Shown here piece by piece: positions 45,541-59,000 of a DNA stretch of 64,000 nucleotides. The notes beneath the pieces were generated by a model. It was given only the letters and a program-made list of their open reading frames with translations, was not told the origin of the DNA and made no database searches. The position numbers were made by a program, and so were the translations under genes. This DNA comes from Allium sativum (lineage: Eukaryota > Streptophyta > Magnoliopsida > Asparagales > Amaryllidaceae), in the NCBI GenBank assembly GCA_030737875.1, contig CM060923.1:495468453-495532452 (forward strand), given 5' to 3'. Within the stretch, counting starts at the first letter, position 1, and every line of letters begins with the position of its first letter.

Positions 45541-46930
45541 CCTGTATTGGACATATGGGGAAGGAATAAGGTGCCTCCGGTTTCATTCAAACCCAGAACG
45601 AACTTGTAAATGGATGTGTGTCTGACATCGGATTTCATTCTGTGTGATTGATAGACATTGGTTGCATAGCGTGAATTTCCTGTGTGGCATGCTGAGATGC
45701 AAATGATCAAGGCTTCTGTTGAAAAGCAGGGTCTTGTGGTTGTTGATCAAAGCACGACTTTAATGTAGTGTAGCTTTGTGTAGCATTGATTCGCGAGCCT
45801 CACGCCCCGGTGTGAACCAGAAACGTGCGAGGACATCAGGGAGGGCATGCGTTTCTTTCTAGCTAGGAGTGGTGTCAGCGTTTTACTAGCCCTGGCATTT
45901 TGCTTATGTGGATGATGGATAGCGATGCGCCTTGGTTATATCGGTCGTTCCGGCGCCGACGGATGATCTTTATACAGACCAGATTTACGCCCCATAGGGC
46001 GGGGAAACGTAGTTTTCAGGCATTTTAATCCACATTGATGGACCGGCCCTGACGATCCAAGGCTTGTCTGCACGCTTGCCTGAGACATGGTAGGCTAGAT
46101 TGTCTCGAAGCGATAAGGACGATCCCTTGCCTTGGTTCACAGACGGAAATCCAACTTCCAATACGTGATAGTTTGGTTTTATTTGTAGAGCCTAGTATGG
46201 CGACATAGTGGGATGGGGCACTCGTGCCGTCTATGATTGATACGTTTATATTTGAAATTGTTTTGACACTATACACTTATAGTAATAGTAAAATATGAAA
46301 TTTCACATACCAAGCATATTTGGCTATTATAAGGTAAAACTCTATCCTCCGGCTTGCGTTGCATTGTTTGATGGGACCTGAGTCTTGTAATAGATTCATT
46401 GTTCTTTATTTAGCATTGCGCTGTTTTTTTATGCACTGGTATCCTTGGGAGGAAACCCGTTCCGTGTTATACGGCATGGTCCCTTAATTTACCTAACTTT
46501 AAAATCAGATTAATAACTATTTTAGTTCTCACACCAGTCACATGACCGACGTGGAGTTTATTGTTTTAACCTAAACTCTTGGTGCCCCTATTTCCACACG
46601 GGCAGCTAGTAGTTTTGGTTTTGCAGATTTATACTCACAGGATCCTGGTTTGCAGCTGGAATGATATTCGGAGAGCTTTGTATCTGTATATTCTTTTCAG
46701 TTGTGTTTTGTATTATTTTCCCGCTGCTATGTATTTAAATGTAATTTAAATCTATGATGTATATTAAATGTGTATTATTTATCCATACTCTGTATATTCT
46801 TGTAATCTGATGTAAATTGTTGTAAAAAGCAATGAAATGTTCTTCTGTTTGTGTTTTAATTCGTCTTGTCCTCAAGGAAATCCATTCTTCCTCTTCTCCT
46901 CGGAGACCGGGGTAGTTCTGGGTCCTTACA
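45541..46930 (+). repeat. L1 3' LTR, last 1.4 kb
   Basis: It resumes at CCTGTATTGGACATATGGGG and aligns with 25615-27005. It ends GGTCCTTACA. With 28007-32886 the LTR is about 6.27 kb. The element ends here, because the next bases are neither PBS nor internal sequence. Confidence 0.92.
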
Positions 46931-47051
46931 CTGTACTAATACCGAAAACCACTTTAGCTACTGTGTACATGGTGGAGTTGCAGAATGAAGTAGGTTGATT
47001 TGGAGGCGAGTACTGGATTTGAAGAAAGAGAACGTTAATGGATATCCTTGA
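46931..47051. other. 121-bp spacer between two L elements, unassigned
   Basis: The only DNA in the window not assigned to an element. It starts CTGTA, the expected L1 TSD, and ends CTTGA, the expected L2 TSD; neither partner lies in the window. Frames contain stops. No repeat or gene is recognised. It may be the original host DNA or a scrap of an older element. Confidence 0.6.
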
Positions 47052-48039
47052 TGTAATAACCCAGAAAATCCGAACCAATTTAAAAAATTTATTTTGGCAA
47101 TTTTAATGAATTTTGAATACTTAAAATGATTATTTTAAATAATAACGATGAGAAATTTATTTTGAATAGAAATAGAACGTATATATTAATTTGAATCATC
47201 GTTATAATATAAATATTTATTTTAAATTATAAAAGGAATTGAAAATGGCGCGGTGGTTCGAAAATTCGATGTCAAATTTCAAATAAATGTACAGGATTCA
47301 AAATAAACTGTATTTTAGAGAAACCAAAAATATTAGAACCTATTTGAAAATATCTTTCCAACGAATCCGAAAAATTGATATTTCATAGTGGGAATAAAAA
47401 GTTATGCCCAACTGAAAATTCATAATAGTCGCTATGGAAAATATAGCCCGTAAAATAGCCATTTTGCAAACGACCTTCATTTTCGACGAAACAACTTTTG
47501 TTGAATCCAGGATGTCAAGTTATTGCTTAATTCCAAAATTCATAATTTTCTGAATCAATATGTGAGCGTGGCAAAGTAAAACGTGTTTTGATAGTTTGAG
47601 TCAATTCGGATAGACCGGAAAATTGCCATTTTCAAACAATCTCAGAATTTGGTAAAATTAGTTTTGTTAGGACCGTATCGTCAATACGATGCTACAAAAT
47701 ATTTTTCGGGAATTTTTAGTGTCAGTATGTGGCCCCAGTAAATTGAAATGTGTGTTCAAATTCAATATATTGATTTATATTTTGATTTTGACGAAAACTG
47801 ATCGTAACAGTCAAACTGGCTTACGATACATATCCCATTGTGTTTGGAATGGGGGTAATTAGCTAGAGACGATAGGCGGTGGGTCTCGTTTGGAGTTCAA
47901 AATAAAAAGCTACTTTTTGGAATTAATTAAAAAAAAAATATAAACCTAGCCCTGGAATTTAATTGGTCAAAGCCCTATTCCTCTTACCCAATGGTCAACC
48001 CTTAATTCAGCAGCTAACTCCCCCCTCTTCTTTCCTTTT

Positions 48040-48400
48040 CACGATAGATTTAGGAAAAAAAACTCGCACTCCGCAGTTCGATAGCGGCCATCGCCATCTC
48101 CACACCGCCCCACGCCCTCCGACACCGCCTCTGATCCGCCCCTCCTCCCTCCAGCCACCTTTTCTCCCCTCTCTCCTCTCCAAAAGCTGGACCCTAAACC
48201 ACAATCTCCCCTTAAACAGCTCCCCCCACTACCTCCGACGCCGCCGGCTTGCTGAGACGACCCACCGCCTGCGCTGATCACCCCCGCACCCCTATTCGAT
48301 GCAGCCCTCCCCTGAAGTTCCTTCGCCACCTCATCAAGAAACACCCATCTGAGAAAGGATCAGCGAACCCCTTCCCTCCTTCACACAACCGAGCCGCAGA
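48040..48400 (+). other. GC-rich block in L2 5' LTR
   Basis: This matches the block at 55900-56380. The position of the ATG seen at 55940 reads ATA here, and the frame meets TGA after about 17 codons. Confidence 0.6.
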
Positions 48401-48544
48401 CAGCTAATGGGAGACCCCACTATCATCGGCGCTGCTTCCCCGGACCTCTGCGCCGTTTCAGACCCCACCGCCACTATGGACCCTCCTCCATTTGCCAAAA
48501 TCCCAAACAAAACTAAGTTTCCTGTTTTAAATCCTTCGATCAAG

Positions 48545-49200
48545 TAATGATATTTATTTATAATAAAGTAGTGATTTTTATTTATTTAAAAAGATATGAT
48601 TTTTAATGTGAAAAGATATGATTTTTAAGATTATAAAAATATGATTTTCAGTGGAGGCAAAATATAAATTTCATTACATAATAATGTGATTTTTAGTGGG
48701 GCAAAAAAAATAGGATTTTTCATTGTAGAAGAACATGATCTCTCATTATGGGAAGATATGATATTATATCGTGTAAAGAAATTATTTTTAGAAAGGTAAA
48801 AATATGATTTTTGATATGTAAAAATATAATTTTTAGTAAATAGAAATGTGATTTTTATGATATGAATAGCGAACTAAAAATTCGATTTTTATATATATGA
48901 ATGGCGAATTAAAAATATGATTTTTATATACTAGAGAATATAAAAAAATGTGATTTTTATTATATGAAGCGAAATAAAAATTCGATCTTTATATAAGGAG
49001 TAGAAATATAAAAATATAATTTTTATATAGAAAGAAGCGTTGTAATAATATATGATTTTTATATTATAGAGAATATAAAAATATAATTTTAATTATGAAG
49101 AGAAGAATATAAAAATATGATTTTTACCATGAAGAGAAGAATATAAAAATATGATTTTTATATATAAAGTAGCGAGTTAAAAATATGATTTTTTGCTTAT
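48545..49200. repeat. AAAAATATGATTTTTA array in L2 5' LTR
   Basis: Irregular repeats of AAAAATATGATTTTTAT with spacers of 20-40 bp. The same array stands at 56400-57080 and 29395-29940. Confidence 0.88.
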
Positions 49201-51060
49201 GATTGTTATTAATAAAAATCAATCATGAAGGATATCGTGTTCGCTTAAGGTTGTAGTCGACGAGGTGTTCCTCTTCCTTGCTTAGAAAGAATGAAGGAGT
49301 GGATCCCAAAGGTGAGGACTCCTCACTTTTATTTTATTTTCTAGTTAAAATATATACTAGGATGCAGACGGTGCTTAGCAGCACCCGACACCCGTCGTCC
49401 ACAGACCATGGACGACTTGTATGCTTGTTTGTTTGGGTGGTAAAAATTGATTATGAGATGTGGAATGGAATAAAATATTTTATTGTTAGAAATATAATTT
49501 TTAACGTGTATATGAATTAAATAAATATTTATAAACAAATCGGACGATTTGTTTATGTACACGCATTTGACAAATATTGATTGGGACGATAAATTTTACA
49601 AATCACACAACTGCACAAATAAATCTGTGTTTGTTGTTTGAAAACCCCACACAGGCGTTGGGATAAAATTGGACATATACTAACCCCAATAATTAGTTGT
49701 ATGTCGATTGATCGATTGACAGGCTGTTGTAAGCGTTAAATATTAATAATTGATTCTTATGCAGAGTAGAATGCACTTTGGATGATGGTCCTCTGTGTTT
49801 GATTATTGTTGTGTACATGTATTGTATGAAATCCATATAATCAAATTATATGGTAACTGACTTTGTATTATTCCAGTACAGAATTATCGAATATTTTAAA
49901 ATAATATTCGGTGAATATTGAAATGTGAAGCCGTGTTAAGCAGTTAAACGCCATTTTAACACGAACGGGAATTTTGTCGATTTTCTTCGTTTTATAATGA
50001 ATATCAAAAAGTGATTTCAGAATCGAATATTTTGAAAATATTACCGTTTTAGTATTGAAATGATATGGAAAATTTAATTTTGACTAAATTGAAATAAATT
50101 TGAAATTCGAATTAAATTGAAAGAGAATTGAAATTCGAATTAAATTGAAATTGAAATTTGAAATTCGAATTGAATTGAAACAGAATTGAAATTCGAATTA
50201 AATTGAAATAGATTTGAAATTCGAATTAAATTGAAATAGAATTGAATTTCGAATTAAATTGAAATAGATTTGAAATTGGAATTAAACTGAAATGAATTTG
50301 AAATACGAATTGAGTTGAAATGAATTTGGAATTCGAATTGAATTGAAATGAATTTAAAACGAATTTATATTGAAATATTCAATTTTGAATTGAATTTGAA
50401 ACGGAAGTTGAAATCGTTTTTGAAACGAATTTAAAAGCATTTATAAAATTCGTTTTAAATGGAAATCGATGAAATATATAATATATATATTATATATATT
50501 ATAGTGGCCTGAATAGAACGCGCCGCGCTGCGGCAGTTTGCGAATTCCGACCATTGACTTCGAACGGACAATACGGGAGATCCGACCGTCGGATTCTCCT
50601 AAAACCGGAACCATTGGGTTCGTATCGAAAATAGCTTTCTAACGAATATGAGAGATTTGAAATCTAACGGTTGGATTTGGAATTATGTCCAAATAAAATT
50701 TGGAAAAGGTCGTTGTAAAGGCAGTTCGATGGCCGTTATAGGAAATCGACTGTACGGGCCTTGATAAAATTGTTCAAAATATCAATAATTTGTGAAAAAT
50801 CATAATAAATGATTTGGAAAGAACTGGGGTGAAAACTCCCATATTTGAAAAGATAAAATATATTTTTATCGAAATGAACTAGTTATTAACTAGAATAATA
50901 ATTAATTTATTTTTTAAATAAATAAATTGGATTTGAAATGGTTTTCAAATACAACCAGAATTTCTAATATACGAATTGAAATGGATTTGAATCGAAATTA
51001 TCTTCGGAATATTTCGATATTAGATTCCGTGATTATACGGACGTTGTGGAGGAATTTGCA

Positions 51061-51061
<1 letters not shown>

Positions 51062-51095
<34 letters not shown>
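51062..51095. repeat. (TA)n microsatellite in L2 5' LTR
   Basis: About 16 TA units, against about 5 at the matching place in the next LTR (58950-58960). Confidence 0.95.
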
Positions 51096-51100
<5 letters not shown>

Positions 51101-53841
51101 CGTTATTCCAATACGATATTTGTTAATATCATAATTTGATATTGAATATAAGCCGATATATTTTCTATTCAGAGCATTGTATTTGATATTGAATTGGATT
51201 TTTGGTTTGTCCCGAGTGGTGTCCTCATTAACACTGTTCTTAAACCTAGTTGAGGAAAGAATTAATCTTTTTATTTAGATTTAATGAAGTTTTCCAATTA
51301 ATTAATATTTAGTTGGAATGGAATAAAAGAATGGGATTTTTGGGTTTATTGTGAACGGTGTTTTAAATAACACTTGTTCTTTAACCCAATTAACAGTGAA
51401 GAATATGATTTGGAATTTATAATCTTTTAATTAAGATTTATGGAATTTTCCAAAGTAAAGATTTCCAACTTAATATATTAAATTGCAATTGAATGGAATT
51501 CGATTTGGTAATAATCGAAGTGAGTTTCTATGGAGGAAGACTATTAATATATATATGGAATTTAAAAGGCTTTTCGTTATTCCATTTATATTATTAGTCG
51601 GATGTGGAAATTGATATCGATTATATATTAATATTGATTTTCCGTGAAGATTCCATAATTAATGGAATGAGATTTTGGGTTTATCGTGAACCGTGTTTTA
51701 AATGACATTGGTTCTTTAACCCAGTTGAAGATAAGGTTAATTCCTTAGCGTTGAATATTCATTAGTATTTATTTTTGGGAAGATTAAAACAAAAAGGGGT
51801 TTAAATGAATCTTTGATTAGATTGAAAAGTGATTGTGATAATTAAAATTATCAATTCAAGAAAATGGAGTACCACTTGTTTTACTCCTAGCGATAGTTAA
51901 ATCTTTAATTTGATTTGACCGTGAAATGGTAATTAAATTTACCGATAACACCATGGTGTTAGATATGGAGTATTACCAGTTTTGCTTCAGGGGATGAATA
52001 GGTTGGATTTGGAAATAAAATAAATGATTACTTCGGTGTGGTTCGTTTATCCCGACTAGTTTGGAAAACCTTAATATGGTTTGATATCCAAAGGAAGATT
52101 AAAGAATAAATTTAAAGAATTTATCTTTGATAAAATTATTGGGAACCTTTCCCAAAGGAAAAGAATATTTAAATAAAAGAATATTATGGATTGGAATGAG
52201 GCGTATGATGTGTTGTTATAGCACTTGATTATAAGATACGCGGGTTATTCGGAAAGGCCGGGTTTATACCCATTCTGAATAACTGACTCGACGATGAGTC
52301 GAAGAGATGGAAGACGGTGCAAGACCGGCGATCTTCACATCGAATGGATGGGTGCTACTGATGCTCACGATTGGAGCAGCTACCTTGAAGGGGGATGAAG
52401 TGGTAGCCGTCCGGACGTACTTGTTGATTGTACGGATATGCGAGGAATAAGGTGCCTCCGTTTTCGTTCAAGCCCAGAACGGACTTGTATATGGATGGTG
52501 TTTCTGACATTGTATTCCTTTATACTGTATTTGTTGTTCTCTGCTTAATATACATCTGTTTGGTGGTGGAGAATTTATTCTCTTGCTTAACACCCTTCTC
52601 GGAGACGTACGAGCTCAGAGGTTATATATCGACAAAAATTGGTAGTACGGTATGGATTAATAGTGTGGCATGCTGAGATGCAGTGATCCAAACTTTTGTT
52701 GAAAAGCAAAGTTTGATGGATGATGATCAAGGCGCAGCTTTAAAATAGCATGACTTTGTGTACCATTAATTCGCGAGCCTCACACCCCGGTATGGTGGGA
52801 AACTAATGGTTAGATCAGTATGCTTTTTAGATGAGGATAGACACCCTATGGGTTGTCATGGATTCGGTCGACCGAGGTGAGGGATAGGGCACACCCCCCG
52901 ATTTCCCTGATGGATAGAGTTAGCAGTGTTTTCGCATGCCTGCGACGTAAACCGCAGTAACTTGTTTTCCTGGATAGTGCGGATGGGCATTACGGTGTTT
53001 TCGCATATCTGCGACGTAAACCGTGGTGAATTGCACTACGCGATCGATCTTTCAAATCAGTAACCACCAGTATGGAAATCCAATTTCCAAGTACATGACA
53101 TTTCGGTTTTGATTGTAGAGCCTAGTATTGGCGACATGATATATGGTACCCATGCCGTCTATGATTGATACATTTATATTTGAAGTTGTTTTCTTCACTT
53201 ATAGTAATAATGAAACATGAAATTTCACGTATCAAGCATATTTGGCTATTATAAGGGAAAAACCTATCCTCCGACTTGCGTTGCATTGTGTGATGGGACC
53301 TGGGTCTTATAATAGCTTCATTGTTCTTTATTTTGCATTGTGCTGTTTGTTTGATGCACTGGTATTCTTGGGAGGAAACCCGTTCCATGATATACAGCTT
53401 GGTCCCTCGATTTACCTAACTTTAAAAATAAAGATTAATAACTATTTTAGTTCTCACATCAGTCACATGACTGACCCGAAGTTTATTGTTTTAACCTAAA
53501 CTCAGGATGCCCTTATTTTCCACACGGGCAGCTAGTAGTTTCGGTTTTGCAGATTTATATTCATAGGATTCTGGTTTACAGCTTAAGCGATATTCGGAAA
53601 GCTTTGTATCCGTGTATCTGTTTTCAGTTGTGCTTTGTATTGTTTTTCCGCTACGATGTATTTAAATGCAATTTAAATCTCTGATATTTTTTGTGTAATA
53701 TTTATTCATACTCTATTATACTCTTGTATTCTGATGGAATTGTTGTAATAAGCAATGAAATGTTCTTCTGTTTATTTTATGATTTGTCGTGTTCTCGAAG
53801 CAATCCGGGCTTTCCTTCACGGGGAAGTTTTGGTCTTCACA

Positions 53842-54883
53842 TTTGGTATCGGAGCTTTGGTTTACAGAGCTAGAGAACATGACATATTAGAACAGAACGA
53901 AAGAATTCATCAGAGAATGGATTAGTAATATCCAATGAGAATGACTTGTTAGAGATAGGATCAGTAGTATCCTAGAACAAGTGTGAAGAGTATATTTTTA
54001 AAATGAAAGCAATTTTTGTTTTGAAAATTCAAACCATATACGTATTTGAATATTTATTTATATTGAATTTGGATAATCTAGTATAGGGAGATTTTGAGTA
54101 TAGGCCTGATGGGGCGTATATTCGAAGCCTCAAATACTAGATGGATATAGAATCATACTCTAGTCGCCCGGAGATGATACTGATGATTGATATATCATCA
54201 TCAATGTTTATGTTCGTGTTTCGAAAGTGGGATTTCTATATGATTCCAATTGACTGGTGTGAGAACCAAAACTAGATAGGGCTTATCGTTGTGATTTGGC
54301 ATCAAAAATCTGATTTTATGGACTATGTATCAAAGTTATGAATTTGAAAAGATAATCAACTAATTGATTGATGATTGTGTTGTATGATTATTCCTTTATA
54401 CCAACATATAGATATATGTGAAATTTAGGCCAAATTGAACCAAATTTGAACTGTATTGAAAATTGTTTGGAAATGCATGCATGTACATATATATGTATAA
54501 ATAGGTCAATGCAAGGAGGCTAGAGAAGAGAAATAAAATTGTTTGCCCAACAAATAGGTACATGTTTACTGTTTTCTTGGGTTTTGGATGATTTTATGAG
54601 CCGACTGGCTAGCCGCTTTGTTTTTTCTTTTTCTTTTGGGGTTGGAGAAACCTGTATGGCAATTTCGGGATTTTCCCGGTGCTCCCGTACAGGGGAGGTT
54701 ATGGCGAAATTTTTCGAAAATTTAGGGTGTTAGCCAAATTTTTGAAAAATTTGAAAAGTTCTTAGAATCTGAAAAATTGAAGAACTTAACCCATAATGGA
54801 AATAATGAAAGTTGAGTTGGTTTGTAAAACAACTTTCAGCTTCGTTCCTTTTCAGGGACGAAAAAATTTTAAGTGGGGGAGAT
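53842..54883 (+). mobile_element. L2 internal region (1.04 kb, non-coding)
   Basis: The PBS is TGGTATCGGAGC (53844-53855, one change). Twin hairpins are at 53916-53936 and 53944-53982. The 3' end is TTTTCAGGGACGAAAAAATT followed by AAGTGGGGGAGAT (54871-54883). A 64-codon frame at 54539-54733 shows no domain. It aligns with the L1, L3 and Lm internal regions. Confidence 0.9.
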
Positions 54884-55778
54884 TGTAATAATCCGGAAAA
54901 TCCGAACCAATTTAAAATTTTTATTTTGGCAATTTTAATGAATTTTGAATATTTAAAATGATTATTTTAAATAATAACGATGAAAAATTTATTTTGAATA
55001 GAAATAGAACGTATATATTTATTTGAATCGTCGATATAATATAAATATTTATTTTAAGTTATAAAAGGAAATGAAAATTGCGCGGTAGTTTGAAAATTCG
55101 ATTTCAAATTTCAAATTTCAAATGAATGTACATGATTCAAAATAAACCGGATTTTAGCGAAACCAAAAATATTAGAATCTATTTGAAAATATCTTTCCAA
55201 CGAATCCGAAAAATTGAAATTTCATAGCGGGAATAAAAATTTATGCCCAGTTGAAAATTCAGAATAGTTGCTACGGAAAATATAGCCCGTAAAAATAACC
55301 ATTTTGCAAACGACCTTCGTTTTCGACGAAACCACTTTTTTTCGATCCGGGATGTCAAGTTATTGTTAAATTCCAAAATTCGTATTTTTCTGAATCAATA
55401 TGTGGGCGTGGCGAAGTAAAACGTGTTTTGATAGTTTCAGTCAATTCGAATCGACTAGAAAATGGCCATTTTTCAAATGGTCCCAGAATTTGACGAAATT
55501 AGTTTTGTTAGGTTCGTATCAACAATACGAATCTAGAAAATATTTTTAGGGAATTTTTAGAGTCCATATGTGGCCCCGGTAAATTGAAATGTGTGTTCAA
55601 ATTCAATATATTGATTTATATTTTGATTTTGACGAAAACTGATCGTAACAGTCGAACTGGCTTAAGATACATATCCTATTGTGTTCGGAATAGGGGTAAT
55701 TATCTATAGACAGCAGGCGGTGGGTCTCGTTTGGAGTTCAAAATAAAAAGCTACTTTTTGGAATTAATTAAAATAAAA

Positions 55779-55787
55779 TATATAAAC
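55779..55787 (+). promoter_or_regulatory. Possible TATA box in L LTR
   Basis: TATATAAAC stands about 895 bp into the LTR, before the GC-rich block. Equivalents are at 47938-47946 and 63610-63618. If real, the GC-rich block is the transcript leader. Inferred only. Confidence 0.35.
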
Positions 55788-55939
55788 CTAGCCCTAGAAT
55801 TTAATTGGTCAAAGCCCTATCCCTCTTACCCCGTGGTCAACCCTTGGTTCAGCCGCTAACTCCCCCCCCCCCTCTTCTTTCCTTTTCACGATAGATTTAG
55901 GAAAATAAAAAGAAAAAAAAACTCGCACTCCACAATTCG

Positions 55940-56056
55940 ATGGCGGCCGTCGCCATCTCCACACCGCCCCACGCCCTCCGGCACCGCCTCCGATCCGCCC
56001 CTCCTCCCTCCAGCCGCCTTTTCTCCCCTCTCTCCTCTCCAAAAGCTGGACCCTAA
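55940..56056 (+). other. 38-codon frame resembling a plastid transit peptide, in GC-rich block
   Basis: From ATG 55940 the frame reads MAAVAISTPPHALRHRLRSA, continues Ser/Pro/Arg-rich to PKAGP, then TAA. The composition (Met-Ala start, many Ser, Pro and Arg, no acidic residue) is like a plastid targeting peptide. The ATG is absent from the two other copies (ATA at 48088, ATT at about 63750), and those also have TGA inside. It may be a captured gene 5' end or chance in C-rich DNA. Confidence 0.3.
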
Positions 56057-59000
56057 ACCCCAATCTCCCCTTAAACAGCTCCCCCCACTACCTCCGACGC
56101 CGCCGTCATGCTAAGACGCCCCACCGCCTGCGCTGATCACCCCCGCACCCCTATTCGACGCAACCCTTCCCGAAAGTTCCGGCGCCACCTCAGCAAGCAA
56201 CACCCATCCGAGAAAGGATTAGCGAACCCCTTCCCTCCTTCACAAAACCGAGCCACAGACAGCCAATGGGAGGCCCTACCATCATCGGCGCCGCTTCCCC
56301 GGACCTCTACGCCGTGTCAGACCCCACCGCCACTATGGACCCTCCTCCATTTGCCAAAAACCCTAAACAAAACTAAGTTTCCTGTTTTAAATCCGTTGAT
56401 CAAGTAATGATATTTATTTATAATAAAGTAGTGATTTTTATTTATTAAAAAGATATGATTTTTAAGATTATAAAAATATGATTTTTAGTGGAGGGAAAGT
56501 ATAAATTTCATTACATAAAAATGTGAATTTTAGTGGGGCAAAAAAAAAATAGGATTTTTAATTGTAGAAGAACATGATCTCTCATTATGGGAAGATATGA
56601 TATTATATCGTGTAAAGAAATTATTTTTAGAAAGGTAAACATATGATTTTTGAAATGTAAAAATATAATTTTTAGTAAATAAAAATGTGATTTTTCTAAT
56701 ATGAATAGCGAATTAAAAATTCGATTTTTATACATATGAATGGCAAATTAAAAATTTGATTTTTATATACTAGAGAATATAAAAAAATGTGATTTTTATT
56801 ATATGAAGCAAAATAAAAATTCGAACTTTATATTAGGAGTAGAAATATAAAAATATAATTTTTATATAGAAAGAAGCGTTGTAAAAATATATGATTTTTG
56901 TATTATAGAGAATATAAAAATATGATTTTTATTATGAAGAGAAGAATATAAAAATATGATTTTTATCATGAAGTGAAGAATATAAAAATATGATTTTTAT
57001 CATGAAGAGAAGAATATAAAAATTATATTTTGATATACGAAGTAGCGAGTTAAAAAAATGATTTTTAGCTTATGAATGTTATTAAAAAAACTCAATCATG
57101 CAGGATATCGTTTTCGCTTAAGGTTGTAGTCGACGAGTTGTCCCTCTTCTTTGCTTAGAAAGAATGAAGGAGTGGATCCCAAAGGTGAGAACTCCTCACT
57201 TTTATTTTATTTTCTAGTTAAAATATATACTAGGATGCAGACAGTGCTTAGTAGCACCCGACACCCGTCGTCCACAGACCATGGACGACTTGTATGCTTG
57301 TTTGTTTGGGTTGTAAAAATTGATTGTGAGATGTGGAATGGAATAAAATATTTTATAGTCAAAAATATTTTATAGTTAAAAATATAATTTTTAACATGTA
57401 TATGAATTAAATAAATATTTATAAACAAATCGGACGATTTGTTTATGTACACACATTTGACGGATATTGATTGGGACGATAACTTTTACACATCGCCCAA
57501 CTGCACAAATAAATCTGTGTTTGTTGTTTGAAAACCCCACACGGGTGTTGGGATGAAATTGGACATACACTAATCCCAATAATTAGCTGTATGTCGACTG
57601 ATCGATTGACAGGCTGTTGTAAGCGTTAAACATTAATATTTGATGATTATGTAGTGTAGAATGCACTTTGGATGATGGTCGTCTGTGTTTGATTGTTCTT
57701 GTGTACATGTATGGTATGAAATCCATATAATCATGTTATATGGTAATTGACTGTGTCTGATTCCAGTTCAGAATTATCGAATATTTTAAAATAATATTCA
57801 GTGAATATTTAAATGTGAAGCCGTGCTAAGCAGTTAAACGCCATTTTAACACGAACGGGAATTTTGTCGATTTTATTAGTTTTATAATGAATATTGAAAA
57901 GTGATTTCAAAATCGAATATTTTGAAAATATTATTGTTTTAATATTGAAATGATAAGGAAAATTTAATTTTGATTAAATTGAAATAGATTTGAAATTCGA
58001 ATTAAATTGAAAGAGAATTGAAATTCGAATTAAATTGAAATTGAAATTGAAATTTGAAATTCGAATTGAATTGAAATAGAATTGAAATTCGAATTAAATT
58101 GAAATAGATTTGAAATTCGAATTGAATTGAACTAGAATTGAAATTCGAATTAAATTGAAATAGATTTGAAATTCGAATTAAATTAAAATGAATTTGAAAT
58201 TCGAATTGAATTGAAATGAATTTGGAATTCGAATTGAATCGAAATGAATTTAAGACGAATTTATATTGAAATATTCAATTTTGAATTGAATTTGAAATGG
58301 AAGTTGAAATCGTTTTTGAAACGAATTTAAAAGCATTTATAAAATTCGTTTTAAATTGAAATCGACCAAATATATAATATATATTATAGTGGTCAGAATA
58401 GAACGCGCCGCACTGCGGTAGTTTGCGAATTTCGACCATTGATTCGAGCGGACATTATGGGAGATCCGACCATCGGTTTCTCCTAAAACCGGAACCATTG
58501 GGTTCGTATCGGAAAGAGCTTTCTAACGAATATGGGAGATTTGAAATCAAACAGTGGGATTTGGAATTATGTCCAAATAAAATTTGGAAAAGGTCGCTGT
58601 AAGTGCAGTTTGATGGCCGTTATAGGAAATCGACTGTACAGGCCTTGATAAAATTATTAAAAATATCAATAATTTGTGAAAAATCATAATAAATGATTTG
58701 GAAAGAACTTGGATGAAAAATACCATATTTGAAAAGATAAAAATATATTTTTATCGAAATGAACTCATTATTAGCTAGAATATTAATTCATTTATTTTTT
58801 AAATAAATAAATTGGATTTGAAATGGTTTTAAAAAACAACCAAAATTTCTAATATACGAATTGGAATGGATTTGTATCGAAATTATCTTCGGAATATTTC
58901 GATATTAGATTCTGTGATTATACAGATGTTGTGGAGGAATTTGGAAGATATATATATATCGTTATTCCAATACGATATTTGTTAATATCAGAATTTGACA

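Larger units (their letters stand above)
47052..53841 (+). repeat. L2 5' LTR (6790 bp)
   Basis: It starts TGTAATAACCCAG and ends GGTCTTCACA beside the PBS. Order: U3-like part, TATA-like box near 47938, GC-rich block (48040-48400), AT array (48545-49200), palindrome 49312-49326, GAAATTCGAATTAAATT repeats (50080-50370), (TA)n at 51062-51094, and a 3' part with two CGCATGCCTGCGACGTAAAC-type repeats (52928 and 52999). It aligns with 54884-61708 end to end. Open frames such as 52428-52676 and 53242-53499 have no known domain. Confidence 0.95.
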
